A DNA stretch of 64,000 nucleotides from JASGMR01 sp963664675 (lineage in GTDB: Bacteria; Thermotogota; Thermotogae; Petrotogales; Kosmotogaceae), in NCBI GenBank assembly GCA_963664675.2, contig CAXXLB010000014.1, positions 620,001 through 684,000 of the forward strand, given 5' to 3'. Of this stretch, positions 16,379 to 25,158 are shown one piece after another. Each line of letters opens with the position of its first letter. The stretch's first letter is position 1. The notes beneath the pieces were generated by a model. That model saw nothing but the letters and a program-made list of their open reading frames with translations, searched no databases and was not told the origin of the DNA. A program made the position numbers and the translations under genes.

Positions 16379-17599
16379 GTGAAGGTTTTAGTTATTAACT
16401 GTGGTTCTTCCTCAATAAAATATCAATTGTTGGATATGGAGAATGAAGAGCTGCTATCTAAAGGATTATTGGAAAAAATAGGGATAAATGGTTCAAATCT
16501 TCAGCATAAAAAGGGATCGAAAAAACATGTGATTGAAAAAGAGATAAAAAATCACGTTGAAGGTTTAAAACTGATAATAAATGCCCTTGTCGATAAAGAG
16601 ATTGGAGTAGTTTCAGATATCAATGAAATCGATGCTGTTGGGCACAGGGTAGTGCACGGTGGGAAAATAGCGTCGTCTCTGAGAGTTACCGATGAAGTGT
16701 TGAAGGCTGTTCAGGATAATACTTTTTTGGCTCCATTACATAATCCACCAAATCTTCAGGGAATCAAGGCTGCGAAAGAAGTATTGCCAGATATTCCTCA
16801 TATTGCAGTTTTTGATACCGCTTATCACCAAACCATGCCCGTAGAAGCATACACTTATGCCATTCCAAAGGAATTGAGAGATAAATACAGTATCCGAAGA
16901 TATGGGTTTCATGGAACCAGTCATAGATATATTGGAAAGGCCACTTCAGATTTTTTGAAAAAATCTATAGATGAATTAAAAATTATTTCGTGTCATATTG
17001 GTAACGGTGCTTCCATCTGTGCCATAGATAGGGGAAAATCTGTTGATACTTCTATGGGATTAACTCCTTTGGAAGGATTGATAATGGGTACGAGATCCGG
17101 AGACATTGATCCGGCGATTGTTCCTTTTCTTCAGGAAGAGGAAGGGTTATCACCAGAAGAAATTTCTAATATTTTAAACAAAAAAAGTGGAATGTATGCC
17201 TTAACGAACAATAAATTTTTGGATATGAGAGATGTGGAAAATCGAGCTTTAGTCAACGAACCTCTTTGTAAGACCGCACACAGTATTTATGAATATAGAA
17301 TAGCTAAATATATCGGTGCCTATGCTGCGGCCATGAATGGGGTAGATGTAATAGTTTTTACAGCTGGTGTCGGAGAGAATAGTCCACTGCTGAGAAGAAA
17401 TGTTATTAACAAATATATGGGATATTTGGGTGCCAGTGTTGATTTGGAAAAGAATGAATGTAGAGGGGTTTCCAGAGATATTTCAGCGGATGACGCTTCT
17501 GTTAAAGTTTTAGTTATCCCCACTAATGAAGAACTTATGATTGCCAGAGATACCGCAGAAATTGTGAAAAACAATCTCGAAGAACTTCATTTATCATAA
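16379..17599 (+). CDS. ackA: Acetate kinase
   Basis: A 406-residue enzyme converting acetyl phosphate and ADP to acetate and ATP. It has the ASKHA signatures NCGSSSIKYQL at the N-terminus, GHRVVHGG, FDTAYHQTMP, RRYGFHGTSH, HIGNGAS and FTAGVGENS. The GTG start has AGGAGG at 16366-16371. No phosphotransacetylase gene is visible in the window. Confidence 0.97.
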   Translation: MKVLVINCGSSSIKYQLLDMENEELLSKGLLEKIGINGSNLQHKKGSKKHVIEKEIKNHVEGLKLIINALVDKEIGVVSDINEIDAVGHRVVHGGKIASSLRVTDEVLKAVQDNTFLAPLHNPPNLQGIKAAKEVLPDIPHIAVFDTAYHQTMPVEAYTYAIPKELRDKYSIRRYGFHGTSHRYIGKATSDFLKKSIDELKIISCHIGNGASICAIDRGKSVDTSMGLTPLEGLIMGTRSGDIDPAIVPFLQEEEGLSPEEISNILNKKSGMYALTNNKFLDMRDVENRALVNEPLCKTAHSIYEYRIAKYIGAYAAAMNGVDVIVFTAGVGENSPLLRRNVINKYMGYLGASVDLEKNECRGVSRDISADDASVKVLVIPTNEELMIARDTAEIVKNNLEELHLS

Positions 17600-17605
17600 A
17601 TAGTG

Positions 17606-17632
17606 CCGCACAGGAAACTGTGCGGTTTTTTT
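17606..17632 (+). terminator. Terminator after ackA
   Basis: CCGCACAG (17606-17613) and CTGTGCGG (17618-17625) form a perfect eight-pair stem on a GAAA tetraloop, followed by seven T's. Confidence 0.95.
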
Positions 17633-17646
17633 GGTGGTGAATATTT

Positions 17647-18735
17647 TTGTTAAAAGAAATATCTTTCGATGGAAATAAAACTTTATTGAAAAAATCAGAA
17701 AAAGTGAACAAATTCTACATTATAAAATCTGGGGGAGCTTTACTCAAAGGGAAAAAAGATACTTCAATATTTATGACAAACGATATTATAGATCCAATTT
17801 CTCTGATTACCGGGAAATCCTCAGGGGACGTTTCTACAGTCGGAAAAACTTCTTTATTTACCGGAACCGAAGAAGATATATTTAATTTATTGAAATCAAA
17901 GCCCAGATATTTTAAGAATATGATAGTGAAAACTATTCAGAACTTAATCGGTGAAATTGAGAAGCCGGTCAGCAAAAAAACTACTGCAAATGAAATCAAA
18001 TCGTTTCTTATAAAAAAGAAACAGATACTTATAAATGAATATCAGCCTTTACTGTTTGGGGAGAAATCTTTATATCGTAAAGGTGTAAAATTCATAGAAA
18101 GAAAAGATTATCAGGGTTCAAAGGAGGTTTTGGAATACTTTCTTCGAAATTTCCCCAATTCACCTCTTGCAAGGCCTGCAAGACTTTATCTTGCCCTGGC
18201 CGAAATATTTTTGCAGGATATTAATAAAGCCTCGGAAATAATGATCACTTTGCTTGAAAGAGATGATGATTGTGTTGCGAAGTATGTAAGGCAGATGTTT
18301 GAAATTTTTGGATTTAGAATTGCCAAGTTTCAAATAACAGATTACCCGGAAATTTATCCTGACGATTTTTATTTTAATATTGAGGAATTTTTTGGTGCAT
18401 ATAGAAAAGTAGTGAAAAAATCAAAGGTTTTCAGTGAAGAAGGCGGCAAACCTGAAGGTATCATAGCATTGACTAAGGGAAAAATTGATATATTGAAAAC
18501 CGTTAATAAAAAAAGTTTTTTTATTAAAAGCTTAAATAATCAGGCAACATTTGGTGAATTGCATAATATTGGCAGTTGTTCATACGATGTTAGTATAATG
18601 ATTGAACAGAATTCAAAAATTTATGTGATACCTACCGAAGAGTTTTTAAAGTTCATAACGTTGAATCATCCGGAATATGGTATTTTTCTTTTGAAAAAAA
18701 CCCTTTCATTCCAAAAAATTCTTAATGAAAAATAA
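17647..18735 (+). CDS. Protein with two cyclic-nucleotide-binding-like domains flanking a TPR-like helical region
   Basis: 362 residues, starting with TTG behind a GGTGGTGA site. Residues 1-75 and about 260-355 each look like a cNMP-binding/cupin barrel (KKSEKVNKFYIIKSGGALL and GKPEGIIALTKGKIDILKTV...ATFGEL), and the middle has helical tetratricopeptide-like repeats (KGVKFIERKDYQGSKEVLEYFL). The phosphate-binding cassette is degenerate, so nucleotide binding is doubtful. No DNA-binding domain or catalytic motif is evident. It is transcribed on its own between the ackA terminator and the tmRNA promoter. Function unknown. Confidence 0.6.
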   Translation: MLKEISFDGNKTLLKKSEKVNKFYIIKSGGALLKGKKDTSIFMTNDIIDPISLITGKSSGDVSTVGKTSLFTGTEEDIFNLLKSKPRYFKNMIVKTIQNLIGEIEKPVSKKTTANEIKSFLIKKKQILINEYQPLLFGEKSLYRKGVKFIERKDYQGSKEVLEYFLRNFPNSPLARPARLYLALAEIFLQDINKASEIMITLLERDDDCVAKYVRQMFEIFGFRIAKFQITDYPEIYPDDFYFNIEEFFGAYRKVVKKSKVFSEEGGKPEGIIALTKGKIDILKTVNKKSFFIKSLNNQATFGELHNIGSCSYDVSIMIEQNSKIYVIPTEEFLKFITLNHPEYGIFLLKKTLSFQKILNEK

Positions 18736-18746
18736 CTGGTTTTCAC

Positions 18747-18775
18747 TTCACAAAAAAATATATATTTGTTATAAT
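18747..18775 (+). promoter_or_regulatory. Promoter of tmRNA
   Basis: TTCACA (18747-18752) and TATAAT (18770-18775) are 17 bases apart. The -35 matches TTGACA at five of six positions. It lies 16 bases before the mature 5' end. Confidence 0.85.
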
Positions 18776-18791
18776 ACATAATTGCTGACAG

Positions 18792-19145
18792 GGGGGCGAT
18801 TATGGTTTCGACGGGGATGTTGCAGTTATGGATGCGAGCCGAGTTTACTAAAGACTCGTTAATAATTTAGTATTTATTAAGAAATGACAACAATGAATTT
18901 GCTTTAGCTGCTTAATAATTGAGTAGCCGTTCCCCTCTAAAGACCGACTCATCTTTGAGGTAGGAATGTCATAAAATGGGTCTTACATTTATTATTGTTC
19001 CGCTAATAAATGGACACTTCAGGAACTAGGAATTGAAATACTTTGTCTATGAAGATTTCAATTCGACAACGATCATAGACTACGCTCGTAGTATCTGTGA
19101 TGAATATATCTTCGGACGAGGGTTCGACTCCCTCCGCCTCCACCA
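18792..19145 (+). ncRNA. ssrA: Transfer-messenger RNA (tmRNA)
   Basis: One-piece tmRNA of about 354 bases that rescues stalled ribosomes. The 5' GGGGGCG pairs with CGCCTCC before the discriminator A and an encoded CCA. The tRNA-like ends show GGTTTCGACGGGG at the 5' side and a T arm (GAGGGTTCGACTCCCTC) at the 3' side. The tag frame reads NDNNEFALAA and stops at TAA 18913-18915, giving the expected ALAA degron. The codon before the first Asn is AGA rather than alanine, so the resume codon is unclear. Several stem-loop regions between 18916 and 19080 fit pseudoknots. Confidence 0.96.
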
Positions 19146-19220
19146 TTTTTACTTTTTATTATAACCTTTTGAATAGTTGGATAATATCCCTGTTAAAGAT
19201 TATAAATAGGTGGTATTAGT

Positions 19221-19772
19221 GTGAAAAAAGAAAAGAATAACAAACAGATTTTTACTGTTGTTTTCGTTTGTATTTTAATAGTGATCTTAATAATTTTTGC
19301 CTCTGGGTACAGGGCAGATGTTCTAGTACCTTCTGATTCAACTGAACTGGATGATCTTGAAATTAATCTTGAGAATTATAAAGTAGAATTTGATACGTTC
19401 GATGAAATTGTTGAAGAAAAAGAACATATTAAAAATACTGTTTATCCGGAGTATAGAAGAGTATTTAAGTTAATTGATGAAAACGATAAAACGATTTATC
19501 TTTATGTTTGGAAAATGGAAACTGAATCACTTGCGAAAGATGCGTGGAATAAAATTTGGATGATAGAAGCAAGTTTCTTACCCGAAACTAAGGGTTCAAT
19601 CAAGAAAATGAATTATTCTTATGGAAAGATGATCCCCATCGGAAAGTATTTTGAGGTTCTTTTATGGCAAAAAGGCAGATGGGTAATTTTTGCTAAAACG
19701 ATTGAGTACTTGATTCCGGAAAAAACAGAGGTTGATTTTTTGAAAAGTTTTTTCAACAATGAAATATCTTAA
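19221..19772 (+). CDS. Hypothetical membrane-anchored protein
   Basis: 183 residues. A lysine-rich N-terminus is followed by one hydrophobic helix (about residues 10-28, FTVVFVCILIVILIIFASGY), so it is probably anchored in the inner membrane with a periplasmic domain of about 150 residues containing many acidic residues and tryptophans. No catalytic motif or known family is recognised. The start is a GTG at 19221 after a GGTGGT site. It lies between tmRNA and another envelope protein. Confidence 0.7.
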   Translation: MKKEKNNKQIFTVVFVCILIVILIIFASGYRADVLVPSDSTELDDLEINLENYKVEFDTFDEIVEEKEHIKNTVYPEYRRVFKLIDENDKTIYLYVWKMETESLAKDAWNKIWMIEASFLPETKGSIKKMNYSYGKMIPIGKYFEVLLWQKGRWVIFAKTIEYLIPEKTEVDFLKSFFNNEIS

Positions 19773-19836
19773 AAATGTTTCTAAAAATAAAGTAAAATGT
19801 TATATAATTGTGTGAGTGGAAAAAGGGGGTATGTTT

Positions 19837-20337
19837 ATGAGAAAATTTTTAATAATAATATTTTTGGTCTTGTCACTCAGCCTGTTTGCAGTTGATTTTT
19901 CTTTAGGTGTTGGTGGTGGAGTTTCCGGTACGATGCATAATGGAAGTCCGTGGGTCGCTCCGGGGCCGAACATAAGCTTAGAGTTAGATATTCATAAGGG
20001 TTTTGGAATAGGTGGAACCGCCGACTTTTCTTTTAAAGGTTCAAATGATAACTTGTTTTTAACTTATGGAGACATTTTTTATAAAGTACCTGTTGGTCCT
20101 ATAGAAAAGAATTTTTATATGAAAATTGCACTGTCAGGCGGTGGAATAATTGATAATACAATTGATAAAAATGATACCCGCCACTTAGTTTTTGGTTGGG
20201 GAATAGATGCCGTTGGAAAATTAACGGATAACATAAATTTAAAAGGATTTTTCAGAGCTTTTAGGGTGGAAAATTGTATGTCAACCGCTCTGTTTCAAAC
20301 GTTAGTTGCGGGTATTCAGTTTGAATTTTCCTTTTAA
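19837..20337 (+). CDS. Secreted protein, probable small outer-membrane beta-barrel
   Basis: About 166 residues. An N-terminal signal peptide (MRKFLIIIFLVLSLSLFA, cleavage near Ala-Val-Asp) is followed by alternating amphipathic strands rich in glycine and aromatics (SLGVGGGVSG, GFGIGGTADFSF), and the chain ends in FEFSF. A C-terminal Phe after a beta strand is the usual outer-membrane insertion signal. The pattern fits a toga/outer-envelope barrel of the OmpA-like size class, but no family is recognised. The ATG at 19837 has GGGGG seven bases upstream. A TATAAT occurs at 19803-19808. Confidence 0.65.
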   Translation: MRKFLIIIFLVLSLSLFAVDFSLGVGGGVSGTMHNGSPWVAPGPNISLELDIHKGFGIGGTADFSFKGSNDNLFLTYGDIFYKVPVGPIEKNFYMKIALSGGGIIDNTIDKNDTRHLVFGWGIDAVGKLTDNINLKGFFRAFRVENCMSTALFQTLVAGIQFEFSF

Positions 20338-20357
20338 AAATTAATATCATTATACGG

Positions 20358-20382
20358 GGTGCTCTTTGGGAGCACCTTTTTT
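20358..20382 (+). terminator. Terminator after the envelope protein gene
   Basis: GGTGCTC (20358-20364) pairs with GAGCACC (20370-20376), followed by six T's. The next start codon lies seven bases later. Confidence 0.9.
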
Positions 20383-20389
20383 AATTATT

Positions 20390-21565
20390 ATGGATGATTT
20401 TGGTAATTACCTTCTTGATAAAATTGAGAGAAAGAATTTTAAAGCGTATTTTGTCGGCGGAACTGTTAGGGATAGAATACTCAAAAGAAAAACAACTGAT
20501 ATTGATATAACTTCTTCAGCGGATATAGATCAGCTTATTGATATTTTTGAAAATGAAAAATATTATTTCATTGGAAAAAGAAAAATTACGATTACTTTTT
20601 TTAAAAAAAATAAAAAATACGAGATCACTCCATTCAGAAAAAATATGGAAGCTTTAAAAGATGATTTGCTTAACAGGGACCTCACGATAAATTCTATCGC
20701 ATATAGAAAAAGTGTATATTATGATTATTCCAACGGAATAAAAGATTTAAGTGAAAGAACTGTGAAATACAATACAAATTCAAAAAAAATTATTCTGGAT
20801 GATCCTCTGAGATTATTGAGAGCTATAAGAATTGCCCTTCAATTAGATTTTTTTATTGATGACAGAACATATTGGAATATAAAAAAATTTGCAAGTCACA
20901 TAGTTGAAGTTGCAAAAGAGAGAATTCAAAATGAATTCACGAAGATAATCGTATATGGGAATAATGGTATAAATATGCTTTATAGAACGAATTTACTCGG
21001 AAATATTTCCCCAATATTTGACGAAGTTCATAACGAAGAATATATATTGAAATGTGAAAAATGTTCTTTAATAAGCGGGCTTTTTCTTATGTATAAGGTA
21101 TCTGGTATAAATTTATATGATTATATGAATTTTTTAAATTTTCTTTCTTTTCCAAAAAAAACAATTTTCAAAATGAAAGAAATCATCCTGCTTTCAAATA
21201 GTTTTATCGAAGCAGATAAGAGGACTTTAAAAAAACTATTGAATGATTTTAGCGAAGAAGCGATATTTGAATATATAAATATTTTAAAATCCTTCAGTGG
21301 AACAATAATCGATAGTTGTGAATTGGATGAAATAGAAAAATTGCTGTTGGAAATTATATCGAATGATGAATGCTATTCGCTTTCAAATTTGAAAATAGAT
21401 GGAAAAGATATAAAAAATCTGGGTTTTAGTGAAGGTGAGATGATAGGATATATTTTGAAAGAAATTTTAAAAATTATCATTGATAATCCTGATTTAAATG
21501 ATAAAAATACCCTGTTGAGTATCATTGAGCATTACCGTATGGAATCGGACGATTTGGGAAGTTAA
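20390..21565 (+). CDS. CCA-adding enzyme / poly(A) polymerase family tRNA nucleotidyltransferase
   Basis: 391 residues of the class II nucleotidyltransferase family. The head domain has FVGGTVRDRIL, the metal-binding pair in TTDIDIT, and RDLTINSIAY; the neck has DDPLRLLRAIRIA. These mark either a CCA-adding enzyme or a poly(A)/A-adding relative, and motif alone does not separate them. The C-terminal half (about 200-391) is helical and diverged. The frame is open upstream to 20366, but that overlaps the terminator, so the ATG at 20390 is the likely start. It has no visible ribosome binding site. Confidence 0.85.
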   Translation: MDDFGNYLLDKIERKNFKAYFVGGTVRDRILKRKTTDIDITSSADIDQLIDIFENEKYYFIGKRKITITFFKKNKKYEITPFRKNMEALKDDLLNRDLTINSIAYRKSVYYDYSNGIKDLSERTVKYNTNSKKIILDDPLRLLRAIRIALQLDFFIDDRTYWNIKKFASHIVEVAKERIQNEFTKIIVYGNNGINMLYRTNLLGNISPIFDEVHNEEYILKCEKCSLISGLFLMYKVSGINLYDYMNFLNFLSFPKKTIFKMKEIILLSNSFIEADKRTLKKLLNDFSEEAIFEYINILKSFSGTIIDSCELDEIEKLLLEIISNDECYSLSNLKIDGKDIKNLGFSEGEMIGYILKEILKIIIDNPDLNDKNTLLSIIEHYRMESDDLGS

Positions 21566-21660
21566 TTAGTATTTAGGAGTACATATTCTGTTTAATTTAT
21601 GTTTTAATGTACATGTAGGGTTGATATAATTATTTATACAATTACTGGGGGGTGCCTTAT

Positions 21661-22014
21661 ATGTTTTGTTTGGAGAGGAAAGTCTCTGATGACGACGAAT
21701 TGGATTTAAAAAAATACATTGATATTTCAAAATATGCAAAAGAATATGGAATCAAAATTCCTGTATTAATGGATGAAGAGCTCTGGGAGATAGTTAAGAG
21801 CAACAGAATTCTGGATGGCGGAAAGTCCAGAAAAGACGGGAAATTGATTTCGCTCATTGAAAATATTATTCCTGAATTAATGAAATGTAGAACAGAGGGT
21901 TGTAACTTTGATATTTATGTTTATAATGATAAAGAGAATATAAATAGGAGAAAAGTTTTCATAAAATATATTTTAATAGGAAACGAGAGAAAAATGATCT
22001 TAGCTTTCAAATAA
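21661..22014 (+). CDS. Hypothetical protein of 117 residues
   Basis: A soluble, charged protein without signal peptide or membrane helix. It has four cysteines (two near the N-terminus and middle as F-C-L and K-C-R, one as G-C-N) and a central MDEELWEIVKSNR helix. No known family is recognised. The ATG at 21661 has six G's (21647-21652) eight bases upstream, and TATAAT at 21625-21630 could be its -10. tdk follows 19 bases after its stop, so the two are probably co-transcribed. Confidence 0.65.
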   Translation: MFCLERKVSDDDELDLKKYIDISKYAKEYGIKIPVLMDEELWEIVKSNRILDGGKSRKDGKLISLIENIIPELMKCRTEGCNFDIYVYNDKENINRRKVFIKYILIGNERKMILAFK

Positions 22015-22033
22015 ATAATATAGGAGAACCACA

Positions 22034-22621
22034 ATGTCAGGAAAATTGACTATGTTCATAGGGCCGATGTATTCAGGGAAGACTTCTTCATTGCTTTCTA
22101 TGGTTGAGGTTTACAATTTGGGGAAAAAGAATTTCAAAGTTTACAAACCCTCGGTTGATAACAGATATTCCAGTGATCATATAGTGAGTCATACGGGTCA
22201 GAAGTATCCCGCTACCAACGTTCCCGATGTCAAAGTTTTATTTGATGATTTCAGTAAGGAATCAAAAGATTTAACTGCCGTTTTTATCGATGAAATTCAC
22301 TTTTTTGATGAGGAATTAGTCAATGTTGTTCAAAGTATAATTTTAAGTGGTGTTGACGTTTATTGCTCTGGTCTGGATATGAGTTTTAAACATAGACCCT
22401 TTGAAACAACTATCAGATTAATGGGGATTGCCGATGAAATAGTAAAAAATAAAGCTGTATGCAACATATGTGGAGAGTATAAGGCTGTTGTAACTCATAA
22501 AATAAGCAACAATGACAATGAACTGGAAGTAGGAGGGAGAGAAAAATATATCGCTGTTTGCAGAGATTGTTATGTAAAACTGAATCCTGATTTCGGTAAA
22601 AAATACAGAAAAGATCAATAA
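22034..22621 (+). CDS. tdk: Thymidine kinase (TK1 type)
   Basis: A 195-residue type II thymidine kinase of pyrimidine salvage. It has the P-loop GPMYSGKTSSL, FIDEIHFF (Walker B and catalytic acidic residues), SGLDMSFKHRPF, and a structural zinc site from CNICG and CRDC. The lasso region that closes over thymidine is present near the C-terminus. The ATG has AGGAGAA upstream. With the two dNKs at 5.4-6.7 kb, the cell has broad deoxynucleoside salvage. Confidence 0.95.
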   Translation: MSGKLTMFIGPMYSGKTSSLLSMVEVYNLGKKNFKVYKPSVDNRYSSDHIVSHTGQKYPATNVPDVKVLFDDFSKESKDLTAVFIDEIHFFDEELVNVVQSIILSGVDVYCSGLDMSFKHRPFETTIRLMGIADEIVKNKAVCNICGEYKAVVTHKISNNDNELEVGGREKYIAVCRDCYVKLNPDFGKKYRKDQ

Positions 22622-22688
22622 ATCAATTAATTAACTTATAGATAAAAATTTCGTAACTATATATCAATAATATTTAGAGATAATCTAG

Positions 22689-22718
22689 AAGGTTATATTT
22701 TGTAACCTTATTTTTTTG
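22689..22718 (+). terminator. Terminator between tdk and ffh
   Basis: AAGGTTA (22689-22695) pairs with TAACCTT (22703-22709), followed by ATTTTTTT. It ends about 15 bases before the ffh start. Confidence 0.8.
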
Positions 22719-22732
22719 TTATGGGGGCAGAT

Positions 22733-24058
22733 ATGTTTGAAAGTATACAGAATAAATTGAATAGGGCCTTCAAAGTTTTGAGTGGAAAGGGTAGAATTTC
22801 TGAAAATAATGTGAAAGACGCGGTTAAACAGGTAAAATTATCGCTGCTTGAAGCTGATGTAAACTATAAGGTCGTTAAAGAATTTATCAATGATATAAAA
22901 ACAGAAGTTTTAGGTGAAAGAGTATTATCCAGTTTTAGCCCCGATCAGCAATTTATAAAAATAGTTAATGAAGAACTTATAAAAATTTTAGGTGAAAAAA
23001 AAGTTGATTTATCACTCCAGAACAGGCCGGCAAAGATAATGGTTGTCGGATTGCAAGGTAGTGGTAAAACTACAAGTTGTGCTAAACTGGCCCATTTATT
23101 GAAGAAAAATGGTAAAAATCCACTACTCGTTGCGGCCGATGTGTACAGGCCGGCTGCTGTTGATCAATTGATACAAATTTCAAAGAAAGCTGATGTACCG
23201 GTTTTTACAGGTGATAGGAAAAACCCAATTAAAATAGTTGAAGGTGCTTTGAAGGAAGCTGTAAAAAATATAAATGATGTGATAATATTTGATACCGCAG
23301 GAAGACTTCATGTAGATGAAAAAATGATGGATGAGCTTAAAAAAATAGCAAGAATAACGAAGCCGGATGAAATCTTGATGGTTATTGATGCCATGACCGG
23401 ACAGGATGCGGTTAACTCCGCAAAGAAATTCAACGAATTACTTGAGTTGTCGGGTTTTATAGTCACAAAATTAGATGGTGATGCGAGAGGCGGGGTTATC
23501 CTTTCTATAAGATATATAACTGAGAGACCTGTAAAGTTTGTTGGATTATCGGAGAAAATAGATGGCCTTGAACCCTTTTATCCAGATAGAATGGCGGGAA
23601 GAATTCTGGGGATGGGTGACGTTTTATCGCTGATCGATAAATTGCAGACCAATATAGATATGGAAAAGGCCAAGCAGATTGAAGAAAAAATTTCAAAGAA
23701 TAAATTCGATTTAGAAGATTTTTTGTCACAGTTACAGGAAATAAAAAAGATGGGCTCCTTTGGAGATATTTTGAATATGATACCCGGGGCACCGAAAAAT
23801 GTTGATCTAGACGCGGGTCAAAAAAATTTGAAACAAACTGAAGCTGTTATAAATTCGATGACAAAGCAAGAGAGAAGAAATCCCAAGATATTGAATTCCA
23901 GCAGAAAAATAAGAGTTGCCAGAGGAAGTGGAACCTCGGTAACGGAAGTGAACAAGATTCTTAAATCTTATAATAATATGAAAGATATGATGAAGATGTT
24001 CAATAAAAAAGGTGGAAAAATGAAAGCTATGAAGGGATTTAAAGGATTACCATTTTAA
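22733..24058 (+). CDS. ffh: Signal recognition particle protein Ffh
   Basis: A 441-residue SRP54-type GTPase that binds 4.5S RNA and signal sequences. It has the N-terminal four-helix bundle, the G domain with GLQGSGKTT, DVYRPAAVDQL, DTAGRLHVDEK, TKLDGDARGG, and the methionine-rich C-terminal M domain ending MMKMFNKKGGKMKAM. The ATG at 22733 follows GGGGG; an in-frame ATG at 22721 overlaps that site and is less likely. It heads a ribosome/RNA-modification operon with rpsP, khpA, rimM and trmD. Confidence 0.97.
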   Translation: MFESIQNKLNRAFKVLSGKGRISENNVKDAVKQVKLSLLEADVNYKVVKEFINDIKTEVLGERVLSSFSPDQQFIKIVNEELIKILGEKKVDLSLQNRPAKIMVVGLQGSGKTTSCAKLAHLLKKNGKNPLLVAADVYRPAAVDQLIQISKKADVPVFTGDRKNPIKIVEGALKEAVKNINDVIIFDTAGRLHVDEKMMDELKKIARITKPDEILMVIDAMTGQDAVNSAKKFNELLELSGFIVTKLDGDARGGVILSIRYITERPVKFVGLSEKIDGLEPFYPDRMAGRILGMGDVLSLIDKLQTNIDMEKAKQIEEKISKNKFDLEDFLSQLQEIKKMGSFGDILNMIPGAPKNVDLDAGQKNLKQTEAVINSMTKQERRNPKILNSSRKIRVARGSGTSVTEVNKILKSYNNMKDMMKMFNKKGGKMKAMKGFKGLPF

Positions 24059-24083
24059 ATAAAAATATAATGGAGGTGTTTAC

Positions 24084-24386
24084 GTGGTAAAAATAAGGTT
24101 AACCAGAATGGGGAGGCGAAACAGACCCTATTACAGATTGGTGGTTGTAGATTCTAGAAAAAGAAGGGATGGGGCTTATATAGACTGTTTGGGATTTTAT
24201 GATCCTATAAAAGAAAATCCTCTGGAAATCAACGGAGAATCTTTTAATGTGGAAAAGGCTGTTGAATGGATAATGAAGGGAGCTCAACCTACGGATACTG
24301 CAAGATCGATCTTAAAAAGATATGGTGTTATGAAAAAGGTTGACGAACTGAAATACCGTAGCAAGAAAGAAAAGCAATCTGAATAA
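24084..24386 (+). CDS. rpsP: 30S ribosomal protein S16
   Basis: A 100-residue bS16 with the N-terminal KIRLTRMGRRNRPYYRLVV, LGFYDP and WIMKGAQPTDTAR segments of the family. The GTG start has GGAGGTG upstream. The stop overlaps the start of the next gene. Confidence 0.97.
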   Translation: MVKIRLTRMGRRNRPYYRLVVVDSRKRRDGAYIDCLGFYDPIKENPLEINGESFNVEKAVEWIMKGAQPTDTARSILKRYGVMKKVDELKYRSKKEKQSE

Positions 24387-24616
24387 TGAAGGAGACTTTA
24401 ATTTACATTCTTAAAGGTATCGTAAAAGATCCCGATGAGATTTCAGTTGTTGAATATGATGAAAATAAAAACAAAATATTCGAAATAAAAGCCTCAGAAG
24501 AGGATGTTGGTCAGATAATTGGTAAAGATGGCAGAACTATAAAATCGATAAATATTTTGTTGAATGCATTAGCGGGATCTTCAAAAGAAAATTTTATTTT
24601 AAAGGTGATCAGATGA
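24386..24616 (+). CDS. khpA: KH-domain RNA-binding protein KhpA (YlqC family)
   Basis: A 76-residue single KH domain with the GxxG loop in IIGKDGRTIKSI. This family sits between rpsP and rimM in many bacteria and binds RNA, usually with KhpB. The conserved gene order supports the assignment. No khpB/jag gene is in the window. Confidence 0.9.
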   Translation: MKETLIYILKGIVKDPDEISVVEYDENKNKIFEIKASEEDVGQIIGKDGRTIKSINILLNALAGSSKENFILKVIR

Positions 24617-25158
24617 AAGATGATATTCGTGAGGATTATGTTCCGATAGGGAAAATAATAAAGCCTCATGGATTCAGAGGAGAATTGAAATTAAAACCTC
24701 TGACAAATATAGATGAGATCTTTGAAAATCTTAATAACGTACACATTTACAGCGAAGATGATGGAAAATCATTTAAATCTTCTGTTACCGATATAAGGAA
24801 GACCGGAAAAGGCTATGTTTTCTCACTTAACGGAATTAATAATCAAGCACTGGCGAACAGGCTCAGGAATCATTACGTTTATATAAAAAAAGACTTTTTA
24901 CCGGAACTGAAAGATGGTGAATACTTTTTTTTCCAGGTTTTAGATTGTGAAGTTTATAATGAAGATGGAATGCTTTTGGGTATTGTTACTGATATTATTG
25001 AAACGGGTGCTAAAAATGTTCTGGTCGTTCAAAAAGAAGAAAATCATAACATAGTAGAGAATCTGATTCCGATTGTTGATGACTTTATACTGAATATGGA
25101 TTTGGAAAATAAAAAGATTGCCGTGAAGATTCTCAAATATGAAAATGGCGATATTTGA
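24613..25158 (+). CDS. rimM: Ribosome maturation factor RimM
   Basis: A 181-residue 30S assembly factor that works with S19. It has the N-terminal barrel GKIIKPHGFRGELKLKPLT and the PRC-barrel-like C-terminal part with DGEYFFFQVLDCEVY and GAKNVLVV. It overlaps khpA by four bases and shares TGATG with trmD. Confidence 0.94.
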   Translation: MKDDIREDYVPIGKIIKPHGFRGELKLKPLTNIDEIFENLNNVHIYSEDDGKSFKSSVTDIRKTGKGYVFSLNGINNQALANRLRNHYVYIKKDFLPELKDGEYFFFQVLDCEVYNEDGMLLGIVTDIIETGAKNVLVVQKEENHNIVENLIPIVDDFILNMDLENKKIAVKILKYENGDI

